Shown: positions 1 to 7,768 of the stretch, piece after piece
Layout: each line of letters opens with the position of its first letter
Position numbering within the stretch: the first letter of the stretch is position 1
Source: an uncultured Opitutales bacterium
GTDB lineage: Bacteria > Verrucomicrobiota > Verrucomicrobiia > Opitutales > Intestinicryptomonadaceae
Assembly (NCBI GenBank): GCA_900552245.1
Contig: URYY01000024.1
Span: 1 to 19,353, forward strand
Length of the DNA stretch: 19,353 bases
Reading direction: 5' to 3'
Notes under the pieces: generated by a model
Databases searched by the model: none
Told to the model about the DNA's origin: nothing
The model's input: the letters and a program-made list of their open reading frames with translations, nothing else
Translations under genes and position numbers: made by a program

Positions 1-257
1 GCACCCGAAACCACCGCCGAAGGCGGAGCCGAAACAACCTTCTCTATTTGAGCCGAAAGCTTTTGTTCCTCATCCTGCCTGCGCTTGATAAACTCCTGAA
101 AGCGAGCCTGTCTCTCCTCCGGGCTCATATTCCTAAACTCGGGTGGAATGGGAGGGCCAAACCCACCTTCGTCCGGCGGAGGTGGCATATCTTGTGAAAA
201 GCCAGGGAAGAATGCGCCAGCTGCGGCAAAAATAAATATATAGAAAATCCTACTCAT
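1..257 (-). CDS. Unknown exported protein, 3' end cut by window edge
   Basis: Only the first 85 codons are visible; the gene runs off the left edge. Its ATG (255-257) lies inside the end of gspD in the form ATGAGTAG, so the two genes overlap by 8 bases and are probably translationally coupled as the last visible members of the secretion operon. Residues 1-21 form a hydrophobic signal peptide with a probable cut after FS, much like the AFS/Q site of the GspD next door. The mature part starts with a Pro/Gly-rich stretch (about 23-42) and then a charged helical region (MSPEERQARF onward, about 44-74). I do not recognise the family. Its position invites the idea that it is an accessory or GspC-like periplasmic partner of the secretin, but nothing in the visible sequence shows a GspC HR or PDZ domain. 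Confidence 0.8.
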   Translation of the reverse strand, partial: MSRIFYIFIFAAAGAFFPGFSQDMPPPPDEGGFGPPIPPEFRNMSPEERQARFQEFIKRRQDEEQKLSAQIEKVVSAPPSAVVSG

Positions 258-2919
258 TTTCATTTTTAATTTTAGAAGCTGCCTCCGGTGAATTTGCAGG
301 AACTTTTTGCTCGTTAACTTCGCCCTCTGCAGCTTCAGAGTCATCTTCTTTAGCTGTCTGCGCAGCCACAGATTTACCTTGCTTTAAATCGGATTCCTCA
401 GCAGGTATGGTTTCAATCTCTATGGAAATTTCGGGCTTTGGAGCAGCTGAGGTAGCATCGCCGCCCTCGAGGTTATCACTATTTGTACCCTCCGGAGTTT
501 CTATACCCGAGCTTTTTTGAGCTTCGGCAGACTCCCTTTCAATAGAGCGAGTCGAGCCGTCCACTATGCGCCTATCGCCCGTAATAAGTGTCCACGGAGC
601 GGTAAAGAGCTTGTTGTAGAAGCGATTTTTTTCAAACTCCTCGAAGTTTGCCTTTAGCTCCGCCGGCGTGTAGAAGTCGCCATTTCTAAGATAGTTTGAG
701 ACCTCGCGCTCTATGTGCGTTCCCTTTACGTACTTTGAAATTGTATTTTCGGAATCCAAGCTCTGTATCACAGTTGGGCGTATGAATATTATCAGTTCTC
801 TGCGCTTGCTCTGGCTCGTCGCCGGAGTAAAGAGCGAGCCTATCAAAGGCAGGTCTCCCAAGAGCCATACAGACCCCTCGTTGTCGCTGGCATCAGTCTG
901 CTGCAAACCTCCCAACACGATGACCTCACCATTTTCGGCATAGACGGTGCTCTTTGCATAGCGCTTGCTGACTACGGGTTGCTCGTTTGCGTCTATCGTC
1001 GTGTAGCGAGCTATGGAGTCGACGCTCTGGCGTATTTCCATCTGGATTTTTCCGTCGGTACCAACGTACGGAGTAACTAACAGGGTTATACCTATATCCT
1101 TGTATTCAACTTGCGACTTCGTCGCCGTTACGCTAGAGAGATCCGTCGTCGTAGAAGTTATTATCGGATATTCCTCCGAGACCGTGATTTCAGCCTCGAC
1201 AGAGTGAGTTGTTACGATTGTCGGCGCCGACAAAACCTTCACATTCTGGTTTTCGCTGGCCGTGTTAAAGACTGCGTTAAATCCGGACTTTCCGAGATTT
1301 AGCGAAAAGGCCTTCGTGCTGGAGTCCGGCAAAGTGCCGGTGCTCGTAGTTATGTCAACGGCATTCGCCTCGCCAAAGGGATTCGGGTTGCCACTGCCGT
1401 CCGCTCCGGAGGGATAGTTGTGTGAAATGCCAAAGGTGCTCAAGCCCGACACTTGCGAATCCGTGAGATTTACTTCAGTTATAATCACATCTATTTTAAC
1501 CTGCTCGACTGCAACGTCTAACTTTCCAATTATATCCCCCAACTGCTTTAAGTCTGCCGGCGTTCCGTAGGCGACAACCGACGAGCTCTTCTCGTGGGCG
1601 ACTACCTGCACATAGTCGCTGAATTCAAGCCCCGTAGTTCCATCGCCGGAAGTAAGACCGCTCAGACCTGCCAAATTCACATTCACCCGTTGTGTCTGCC
1701 CCGGTCTTCCCCTTCCGGAGGAGGCTCTGGCGGCGGCGCTTGCAGCACTTGCGGCTATGGTTGCAGCGTTGCTATTCTTTGCCTGCGTCATCTTCTGAAC
1801 CTGCTGGCGCTGCTGTTGAATTATTGAATTTAGAACCTGAGTGATTTCCGCCGGCTTGCAATGGCGTATCTTGTAAACTTCGTTTTTCAGTATGGGCTCG
1901 GACACCACATCCAAACCCTCTACAAACTTCTTTATGATATCCAAGTTTCCCTTGTTTGTGACAACTATCAGCTGATTTGTGCGCGTATCCACATCTAAGG
2001 TCGTGCCCTCAAAATACTTCCTTAGCATCTCATTTTGCATTTTTACAAGCCTCTCGCGCAAGTCTGCAGCCCCAACGTTTCTTATCTGGATAAACGCAAC
2101 ATCCTCCCTCAATTTTGCAGGCTTATCCAACTCTTTTAGAATTTTTTCGGCCTTTTGCAAATTTACCAGTGTATCGGTTATCAAGACGGCATTGCTGCGC
2201 TGGAAATGCTCAATTGCCGAAACGCCCTCCATACTCAAAAATGAACGCACCTTAGTTAGAAAGAATTGGGCGTCCATATATTCCAGCTCAAATAGCCTCG
2301 TGTAAAAGGTCTGAGTCGGGGTCAAATTTTCTATATCTCCGTAGAGAAATTCCGGAGCCTGCCTATTTACACCTATAACCGGAACAGCCCTCATAAATTT
2401 GTCGTCCAAGGGCAAAATCGCAACTCCATTTAGCGACAACAGCGCAGTCAAAGCCGAGATAGCGTCATCGCGCGTCATCTTTCGCTTTGAGACAAAATTT
2501 ATTTTCACATTGGGTATGCCTTGGGCTATGAGTATAGTTTTCTTTTTTAAGATTTCCAGTGCCTGTAAAATTTGCATTGGAGATTCGTCCACAAAATAGA
2601 AAGGCCCCTGCAGATCGCCTGATTCGTTTATGCCCGATATCGGATTTGAAAATCTGTCAGCCCTATCGAAAGGCCGCGCGCCCCTTCCAAAGTCTCTGCG
2701 GCCAAATGGAGGAGGCGGTACAATGCTTTGCGATGTTGCGCCCGCGGGCGTAGCAGCCGGCGCTAAAGCCTCTTGAGGGGCAGGCTGCGCAGCTTGGGGT
2801 TGAGCATTGCCGCTAGCGGCAATAGGCGCCTGCGTAGGCTGCCCCTGCGGGGCGGGCGCTGTTTGAGAAAATGCAAGCGCGCTTGCAAAAAGAGATGTTA
2901 TAACAGTTAAAAGCTTCAT
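250..2919 (-). CDS. gspD: Type II secretion system secretin GspD
   Basis: This is the outer-membrane channel of the type II secretion system. From the chosen ATG at 2919 (MKLLTVITSLFASALAFSQ) the protein has 889 residues. A signal peptide covers 1-18, followed by a Pro/Ala/Gln-rich linker to about 70, then N0 (about 105-180), N1 (200-266), N2 (271-335) and N3 (345-470). N3 is interrupted by an Ala/Ser/Gln-rich insertion (about 370-410). The secretin core (about 475-720) carries the family signature VWLLGDLPLIGSLF and ends in RRELIIFIRPTVI. A further roughly 170 residues are acidic and low in complexity, where many secretins end or carry a short pilotin-binding S domain. The frame is open upstream to 3042 (ATG at 3036, nine bases after gspF), so a version with about 39 more basic residues is possible. 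I prefer 2919 because it puts a canonical signal peptide at the N-terminus. Confidence 0.93.
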   Translation of the reverse strand: MKLLTVITSLFASALAFSQTAPAPQGQPTQAPIAASGNAQPQAAQPAPQEALAPAATPAGATSQSIVPPPPFGRRDFGRGARPFDRADRFSNPISGINESGDLQGPFYFVDESPMQILQALEILKKKTILIAQGIPNVKINFVSKRKMTRDDAISALTALLSLNGVAILPLDDKFMRAVPVIGVNRQAPEFLYGDIENLTPTQTFYTRLFELEYMDAQFFLTKVRSFLSMEGVSAIEHFQRSNAVLITDTLVNLQKAEKILKELDKPAKLREDVAFIQIRNVGAADLRERLVKMQNEMLRKYFEGTTLDVDTRTNQLIVVTNKGNLDIIKKFVEGLDVVSEPILKNEVYKIRHCKPAEITQVLNSIIQQQRQQVQKMTQAKNSNAATIAASAASAAARASSGRGRPGQTQRVNVNLAGLSGLTSGDGTTGLEFSDYVQVVAHEKSSSVVAYGTPADLKQLGDIIGKLDVAVEQVKIDVIITEVNLTDSQVSGLSTFGISHNYPSGADGSGNPNPFGEANAVDITTSTGTLPDSSTKAFSLNLGKSGFNAVFNTASENQNVKVLSAPTIVTTHSVEAEITVSEEYPIITSTTTDLSSVTATKSQVEYKDIGITLLVTPYVGTDGKIQMEIRQSVDSIARYTTIDANEQPVVSKRYAKSTVYAENGEVIVLGGLQQTDASDNEGSVWLLGDLPLIGSLFTPATSQSKRRELIIFIRPTVIQSLDSENTISKYVKGTHIEREVSNYLRNGDFYTPAELKANFEEFEKNRFYNKLFTAPWTLITGDRRIVDGSTRSIERESAEAQKSSGIETPEGTNSDNLEGGDATSAAPKPEISIEIETIPAEESDLKQGKSVAAQTAKEDDSEAAEGEVNEQKVPANSPEAASKIKNENE

Positions 2920-3045
2920 GTAAAAAATCCGACTCTTGCGCCGCGCCGACAAAAAGCGCGCACTACTTGTAATGGTATACCTGTGGTTAACAAAATTTAA
3001 AGCATATTGTTTCAAAATTTTGCGTCTAAAAATCATAATCAAAGC
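2920..3045 (-). other. gspF-gspD gap, open in frame with gspD
   Basis: These 126 bases between the gspF stop and the preferred gspD start stay open in the gspD frame from an ATG at 3036, which has an AGG about eight bases upstream. The encoded stretch is Arg-rich. It could be an N-terminal extension of GspD, an upstream translated leader, or a non-coding spacer. I see no convincing promoter in it. Confidence 0.4.
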
Positions 3046-4272
3046 CTAAACTAGATTTTCGCTCAAACCGAATACGGAAGAGACTATGCCCAAAGCTACG
3101 AGAAATATTATAACTACGGCGCTCAAAAGCGCAACAGCCGTCAAAATTGAGGTAGCTGTCTTGATGTCCGATCTCAGAATTTCATCGTGCATCTTCTTTA
3201 TTTCTGCAAAGCACTCGACGAGGCTGCCTGTGCGTTCGCCCACAGAGAGAATATCTATATCGTCATCGTCTAAAATTTTGAAATTTTTGAAGGCCTGCGC
3301 AACCGCAACGCCATCGTTTACTGCGAGTCTGCACTGCTGAAACTGCAGGCGCAGATACGCATTTTTTATAGTCTTTTCCGCGAGCCTAAATGTTTCCGTG
3401 GTGTTTACTCCCGACTGGTACAGAGTCGAAATCAAATTGGTAAATCTGCAAATATCCGCATTAAATACGATTTTTCCGATGAGCGGACTTTTGAGAAGAA
3501 TTTTATCGCTTTCTATTCTTCCACTTTCAGATTGTCGCCACTTTGCAATGGCGATTATTGAAATAAAAACGACCGCCGCCACAATAGGCGTGCCATAAAT
3601 CATGGCATCTCCCATAAATAAGAGTATCTTAACCGGCAAGTTGAGCTCGCCGCCGAGATTTGCCATCATATTTTCTATCATTGGCATCAAGTAAAACAAG
3701 AATAGCAATACCACGCCAAAGGCCAGAGAGCAAAGTATTATGGGATAAACGAGCGCCGAGCTAACGCTTGCCCTCAATTGCCTCTTGCTTTCCAAATATT
3801 CCACAATGTTTGTAAATACCGCAACTATGTTTGCCGTGCTTTCGCCCGCCTCCGAGAGATGGACAATGCAGGGCTCAAAAATTTTAGGATAGTTTTGCAT
3901 TGCGCTCGCCACGGTTGCACCCTCGCTTACAGATTTGTAAAGTTCGCGCGAAAGCGCCTGCATATCCTTATTTAAAGAGCGCTGGGCAAGCGACTTCAGG
4001 GCGTCGCCCAAGGGCATACCGCCCTTGCAAAGCTGCAAAACTTTTTTAAAGAACATAAGAGCCAACTTCTCTCCACCGCTTAATGCCCTCTTTGAATCCT
4101 CAGAAGATATGGCAGCCTGCGAGGCCGACGCCGGCTCAGCCCCCTTTAAATCTATCACCCTGAGTCCGCGCGCCGCAAGCTTTGCCATTGCGCTTCGCCT
4201 ATCAGCAGCCGTTATTGCAGACTTTAAAATTGCCCCGCTAGAATCTGTCGCCCTGTATTGAAATTCCGCCAT
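3046..4272 (-). CDS. gspF: Type II secretion inner-membrane platform protein GspF
   Basis: GspF is the polytopic inner-membrane platform that couples the GspE ATPase to pseudopilus assembly. The 408-residue length is usual for the family. The N-terminus (MAEFQYRATDSSGAI) is the standard GspF opening, followed by two repeated T2SF domains (about 68-195 and 270-395). Each has the hallmark pattern seen here as GEKLALMFFKKVLQLCKGG and FTNLISTLYQSGVNTTETF. Membrane segments lie at about 173-196, 226-244 and 375-400, giving the usual three-helix topology. The start is three bases after the gspE stop, and gspD follows, so E-F-D form a tight block. Family assignment is secure. Confidence 0.95.
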   Translation of the reverse strand: MAEFQYRATDSSGAILKSAITAADRRSAMAKLAARGLRVIDLKGAEPASASQAAISSEDSKRALSGGEKLALMFFKKVLQLCKGGMPLGDALKSLAQRSLNKDMQALSRELYKSVSEGATVASAMQNYPKIFEPCIVHLSEAGESTANIVAVFTNIVEYLESKRQLRASVSSALVYPIILCSLAFGVVLLFLFYLMPMIENMMANLGGELNLPVKILLFMGDAMIYGTPIVAAVVFISIIAIAKWRQSESGRIESDKILLKSPLIGKIVFNADICRFTNLISTLYQSGVNTTETFRLAEKTIKNAYLRLQFQQCRLAVNDGVAVAQAFKNFKILDDDDIDILSVGERTGSLVECFAEIKKMHDEILRSDIKTATSILTAVALLSAVVIIFLVALGIVSSVFGLSENLV

Positions 4273-4275
4273 ATT

Positions 4276-5973
4276 TTACTTTCCGTTTTCATCCACCAAA
4301 GAGGCGTAGTGCATAATCTCCTCAAGCCCGGTAGTTCCCTTTTTAAATAGTTCCCAACCGCATTGCTGCAGAGTTCTCATCCCGTGCTGCAGCGCTATTT
4401 CGCGAATTTCGCTGGCGGTTTTTCGCGCAAGTATCGCCTCGTGAATCTGATCCGTTGCAAGCAGTATTTCAAAAATTCCTACTCTCCCGTAATAGCCCAA
4501 ATTTCTGCAGTGGGGGCAACCATTTGGCTTGCAAGCCCCCTGTGCGTTTTGAACTTCGCTCGGATCGATTTTTAGCGATACCAAACAAGAGGCCAAATAC
4601 GAAATATCGTAATCCGCCGGGATTTTGCAGCTGCACAATTTTCGGACCAAGCGCTGTGCCATAATCATCTCTACGGACGATGCAATCAAAAATGGCTCTA
4701 TATCCATATCAATAAGCCTCGTCAGAGCACCGGCTGCGTCATTTGTGTGCAGGGTGCTCAAGACCAAGTGCCCAGTCAAAGAGGCGCGTATTGCAATATC
4801 GGCAGTCTCGCGGTCTCGGATTTCACCCACCATTATCACATCCGGGTCCTGCCTCAAAACCGAGCGCAAAACCGAGGAAAACGTAAGCCCTATCTCGGGG
4901 TGCACCTGCGTCTGATTCACCCCCTCTACCTCGTACTCCACGGGGTCCTCAACTGTTATTATTCGTATTTCCGGCGAGCGCAACTTGCGTATGAAAGCCG
5001 TCAGCGTCGTCGATTTTCCGGAGCCGGTGGGCCCTGTTACAAGTATTATCCCGTGGGGCCTGGCAAGCGGTTTTTTGATTTTTTCGATATCCTCCGGCAA
5101 AAAGCCCAAATCCACTATCGATATTGGCTGAGACTTCTTTGTGAGAAGGCGCATTGAAATACTCTCGCCGTACATTGTGGGCAAAGATGAAATACGTATG
5201 TCTATATCCTCGCCGTTTTTTAGGGAAAAGCCTATGCGGCCGTCCTGCGGGCGCCTCTTTTCAGAAATGTTGAGGCGCGCCATAATTTTGATTCTGGATA
5301 TTATGGAGTCTTTAAACTTCAAGAGGTTGTCCGGCAGTTTTACCGGTACCAGATTTCCGTCTATCCTGTACCTGATATTTAGGGAGTCGCGCTGAGGCTC
5401 TATGTGTATGTCGGTCGCCCTATCCGCCATTGCCCGCGTTATTATTTCATTTACAAATTTTATTATGGCAGCGTTCTCGTCCTCCTCCACCTCGCCGTCG
5501 GCCTCCGCCGCGTAAGCCGATAAGTCTTTCTCTGAAAGGCTCCCGGCGCCGACTCCAAAGATTTCGGATATTTTTTCCGAAAGGGCAAGCGACGGAGCTA
5601 TTTTCCATAGCGCCAATTTTCCGGACAGCGAGAAAATCCATTTGCCCATATCCTCCGTAGGAATCCACGGCGTTAGAAACTCTATCGAATTTTCATCTTC
5701 AAAGCATGGAAAGCACGCGTACTCGGATATCAGTTTTAAGGAAAGAGTCTTAGAGGGCTTAGCCAAACTGCTTAAATTATCCGCGTACGGCAGGCCCGAC
5801 AATTCAGATATTGCCTTTGCAACTATAGCATCGCTCTTTGCAGTCTGCTCCATCACAAGCTGAGCCTTGCGCGAGCGCTCCGCCGCGATTACGGATTCGA
5901 CAATTTCGTCCTTTGCTCGAAGCCCCAGCTTTTCAAAAAGTTTTACAATAAATTCCTTCTCGTCTACAAACAT
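4276..5973 (-). CDS. gspE: Type II secretion assembly ATPase GspE
   Basis: GspE is the cytoplasmic hexameric ATPase that powers pseudopilus assembly. The 565 residues begin with an N-terminal MshEN/N1E-type domain (about 1-130), then an N2E domain from about 165. The ATPase core has Walker A GPTGSGKST (314-322), an Asp box (VEDPVEYEVEG, about 341-351), Walker B DPDVIMVGEIRD (376-387) and a His box (GHLVLSTLHTND, 401-412). The zinc-binding insert is slightly unusual: Cys447-Ser-Cys449, then Cys481, Cys486 and Cys489 (GCPHC), not a plain CX2C pair followed by CX2C. The start ATG at 5973 has only a weak AGG close upstream. gspF follows after three bases. All catalytic motifs are intact. Confidence 0.95.
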   Translation of the reverse strand: MFVDEKEFIVKLFEKLGLRAKDEIVESVIAAERSRKAQLVMEQTAKSDAIVAKAISELSGLPYADNLSSLAKPSKTLSLKLISEYACFPCFEDENSIEFLTPWIPTEDMGKWIFSLSGKLALWKIAPSLALSEKISEIFGVGAGSLSEKDLSAYAAEADGEVEEDENAAIIKFVNEIITRAMADRATDIHIEPQRDSLNIRYRIDGNLVPVKLPDNLLKFKDSIISRIKIMARLNISEKRRPQDGRIGFSLKNGEDIDIRISSLPTMYGESISMRLLTKKSQPISIVDLGFLPEDIEKIKKPLARPHGIILVTGPTGSGKSTTLTAFIRKLRSPEIRIITVEDPVEYEVEGVNQTQVHPEIGLTFSSVLRSVLRQDPDVIMVGEIRDRETADIAIRASLTGHLVLSTLHTNDAAGALTRLIDMDIEPFLIASSVEMIMAQRLVRKLCSCKIPADYDISYLASCLVSLKIDPSEVQNAQGACKPNGCPHCRNLGYYGRVGIFEILLATDQIHEAILARKTASEIREIALQHGMRTLQQCGWELFKKGTTGLEEIMHYASLVDENGK

Positions 5974-6066
5974 CGCCTATAAAAGTTAAATTGATTTTAA
6001 ATTTACAGAGACAAACTCTCCCTTAAAATTTACCCCGAACATTCCAAGCCCAAGCGCAATACTCCC
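5974..6066 (-). other. gspM-gspE gap with short in-frame extension
   Basis: This 93-base gap follows the gspM TAG (6067-6069). After that TAG the gspM frame stays open for 26 more codons, to a TAA at 5986-5988, passing through GSIALGLG, an internal ATG and FGVNFKGEF. An 18-codon ORF starts at that ATG (6042). There is no good Shine-Dalgarno for it and no clear promoter or hairpin. It may be chance, a small peptide, or a relic of a longer GspM C-terminus. Confidence 0.3.
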
Positions 6067-6591
6067 CTACATTTTGAATTCAAAAGACCTAATTTCATAG
6101 CGCGCCGACATGACGCCCTTACCGTCCGAATTTAGCTCGGCGCTCTTTACCGACAGGTATGGAGCCAATTTTGCAAACTCCCTTTCGAGCGCCACCAGCT
6201 TTTCCATTCCCTCTCTTTGAATCGACAAATTCAAAGTGTATATAGTCATTTTGTCCGACTTCTGCTCGGGCGCAAATGTCATTCCGAAATTCGCTATGCC
6301 CTGGGCGCGCACAATCTTCTCAACTTCAACCCGCAAATCCTCTATCATTTTTGAGCTATCGAATTTCTGCTTCTGCTTTTGAAGATTTTTTTCAACCGAA
6401 GATTTTTGCGAAATTAAGAGCTCCGCCGATTCTATCTTAGCAAGCAAATCAGACTTCTCTGCACTGAGCTTCCTCTGCGTAGAAATGCTGGTTGATAGCC
6501 ATATTATTATGGCAGTCCACAAGAGCATAAAAAGCAAGAGTCTCTCGCGCGAAGTTCTGGAGTCGTAAAATTTTTTAAGTTTATTTAACAT
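6067..6591 (-). CDS. gspM: GspM/PilO-like inner-membrane assembly protein
   Basis: The 174-residue bitopic protein has a short cytoplasmic N-terminus (LNKLKKFYDSRTSRER), one membrane helix at about 17-38, a Lys/Glu/Ser-rich coiled-coil stretch (about 40-95) and a C-terminal part compatible with the ferredoxin-like fold of GspM/PilO (TIYTLNLSIQREGMEKLVAL onward). In type II systems GspM pairs with GspL to connect the ATPase to the pseudopilus. I chose ATG 6591 because GAGG sits nine bases upstream. A GTG at 6606, overlapping the gspL stop as GTGA, would add five residues. The call rests on topology, size and position between gspL and gspE; sequence identity to classical GspM is not obvious. 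Confidence 0.75.
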   Translation of the reverse strand: MLNKLKKFYDSRTSRERLLLFMLLWTAIIIWLSTSISTQRKLSAEKSDLLAKIESAELLISQKSSVEKNLQKQKQKFDSSKMIEDLRVEVEKIVRAQGIANFGMTFAPEQKSDKMTIYTLNLSIQREGMEKLVALEREFAKLAPYLSVKSAELNSDGKGVMSARYEIRSFEFKM

Positions 6592-6602
6592 TGGAAATTG
6601 CC

Positions 6603-7694
6603 TCACTCTTTAAATTCCACATTGAGAGTCCAAGAAGTTCCGCCCGCCGTTGCGCCGGAAGTCTGCATATTTACCTCCTTTACGTCGGCTCTGTTTTTCA
6701 GGGCTTTCTCAAAGTCTTTTATAAGCGCCACCGACGAGGACCGCCCCTTTACCTCAATGTTTCTCGGGCCCGATACGGCACTTTTTGAAAAGTTTATGCC
6801 CTCGGGTCTGGATCTGTTTACCTTGGCTAAGAGCAGCATGTTATTTAGCTGCTTTGAGCTTATGTCCCTCAAAAATAAGACCTCGCCTCCCATTTGCTGG
6901 ACTAGCTCCGACTCAGGTCTCAACTTTTCAAAAGTGGAGCTCAAACTCGATATTTCCGACTTTCGGTACAGAAACGACAAGTTCCAAAATACAAGCGCTA
7001 TCAAAAAAACTAATGCGCAGACAAAGGAAGCCAGTGCAAGACGGTTCTTAAATACGTTCTTGTAAGCCGCTCTGAGCGAGACTGGGTCTCTAACATCAGC
7101 CCGTGCAAAAAATTTGAATCCGCCGTGGGTTATGCACAGCTTCTCGCCGGAATCCGACAAGAGAGTAATCTCAAAATTTAAAAGTCCCTTTTTATCTATT
7201 GAAAAATCGTAGCGATAGTCGAATGAATCGATTCCGGCCAATTTGCAGAGCTTATCGAGAGCCGCCTTCTCGGAAGAATCCGCTTTTTTTGTCAGCGCAA
7301 AAACATCGATCCACTTACCGTTTGAAACTTTTATTGCGGCGTATTCAACTATCTCAGAGTCAATGCGCCTTGCCGCGAGGTTCCAACCGTCCTTAAACTT
7401 CATTCCCCAAAGAAGCGCCGCAAATGGAATTACCCTGGGCGCGATAGCCATGAGCTGGAGCAATTTTTTATTTCTAAGCAAAACATCTGCAGCGCTGGCA
7501 AAAATCAGAATTTTCCCCTCAGAAGCGCAAAATCCCCAGCGCAGCAAGTCTATGGGAAGCGGTGAATTGCTCTCCACCAAGGTCTGTGCGTAAGAGCGCA
7601 AATCGCCCTCGCTTAACCCCGGCGGCATATCTTCAACTTTGAAGAAAAAAGCCTCCTGTGGAACAAACAATATACCTGTCTTTCTATTTCCCAT
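6603..7694 (-). CDS. gspL: GspL-like protein with PilN-type C-terminal domain
   Basis: The 363-residue inner-membrane protein has a cytoplasmic domain of about 215 residues, one membrane helix (about 218-242, ALASFVCALVFLIALVF) and a periplasmic part with a coiled coil. Its end resembles the fimbrial-assembly (PilN) fold: IEVKGRSSSVALIKDFEKAL and the closing TSWTLNVEF strand. GspL normally docks GspE through its cytoplasmic domain and binds GspM outside. The cytoplasmic part is short for an actin-like GspL/PilM domain and has no motif I can name, so it may be reduced. ATG 7694 is favoured over TTG 7697 because GGAGGGG lies seven to nine bases upstream, one of the best ribosome sites in the operon. 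Role inferred from order and topology. Confidence 0.78.
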   Translation of the reverse strand: MGNRKTGILFVPQEAFFFKVEDMPPGLSEGDLRSYAQTLVESNSPLPIDLLRWGFCASEGKILIFASAADVLLRNKKLLQLMAIAPRVIPFAALLWGMKFKDGWNLAARRIDSEIVEYAAIKVSNGKWIDVFALTKKADSSEKAALDKLCKLAGIDSFDYRYDFSIDKKGLLNFEITLLSDSGEKLCITHGGFKFFARADVRDPVSLRAAYKNVFKNRLALASFVCALVFLIALVFWNLSFLYRKSEISSLSSTFEKLRPESELVQQMGGEVLFLRDISSKQLNNMLLLAKVNRSRPEGINFSKSAVSGPRNIEVKGRSSSVALIKDFEKALKNRADVKEVNMQTSGATAGGTSWTLNVEFKE

Positions 7695-7767
7695 CAAAAT
7701 TCCCCTCCAAGCAATCCAAGAGTGTTTGTAGAATGCAATTTTTTAAAAGTTTCAAGTTTTTTTTCAT
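7684..7767 (-). CDS. Possible 27-codon microprotein between gspK and gspL
   Basis: One base after the gspK stop an ATG opens a 27-codon frame that fills the gspK-gspL gap and ends in TAG inside the first codons of gspL. The peptide begins MKKNLKLLKNCILQTLLDCL, a basic start followed by an amphipathic, Leu-rich part with two Cys. It may be a small protein, or simply a coupling frame that carries ribosomes from gspK across the gap to the strong gspL ribosome site. No independent Shine-Dalgarno is evident, and chance is a real possibility in an AT-rich gap. Confidence 0.25.
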   Translation of the reverse strand: MKKNLKLLKNCILQTLLDCLEGNFDGK

Positions 7768-7768
7768 A

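Noticed and set aside
4747..5157. 136-codon plus-strand ORF inside gspE
   Set aside because: Antisense shadow of the conserved ATPase core, with an implausible Arg/Tyr-rich composition and no ribosome site.
6598..7065. 155-codon plus-strand ORF antisense to gspL
   Set aside because: It lies opposite a gene with a strong ribosome site and clear membrane topology; the composition follows the complementary strand.
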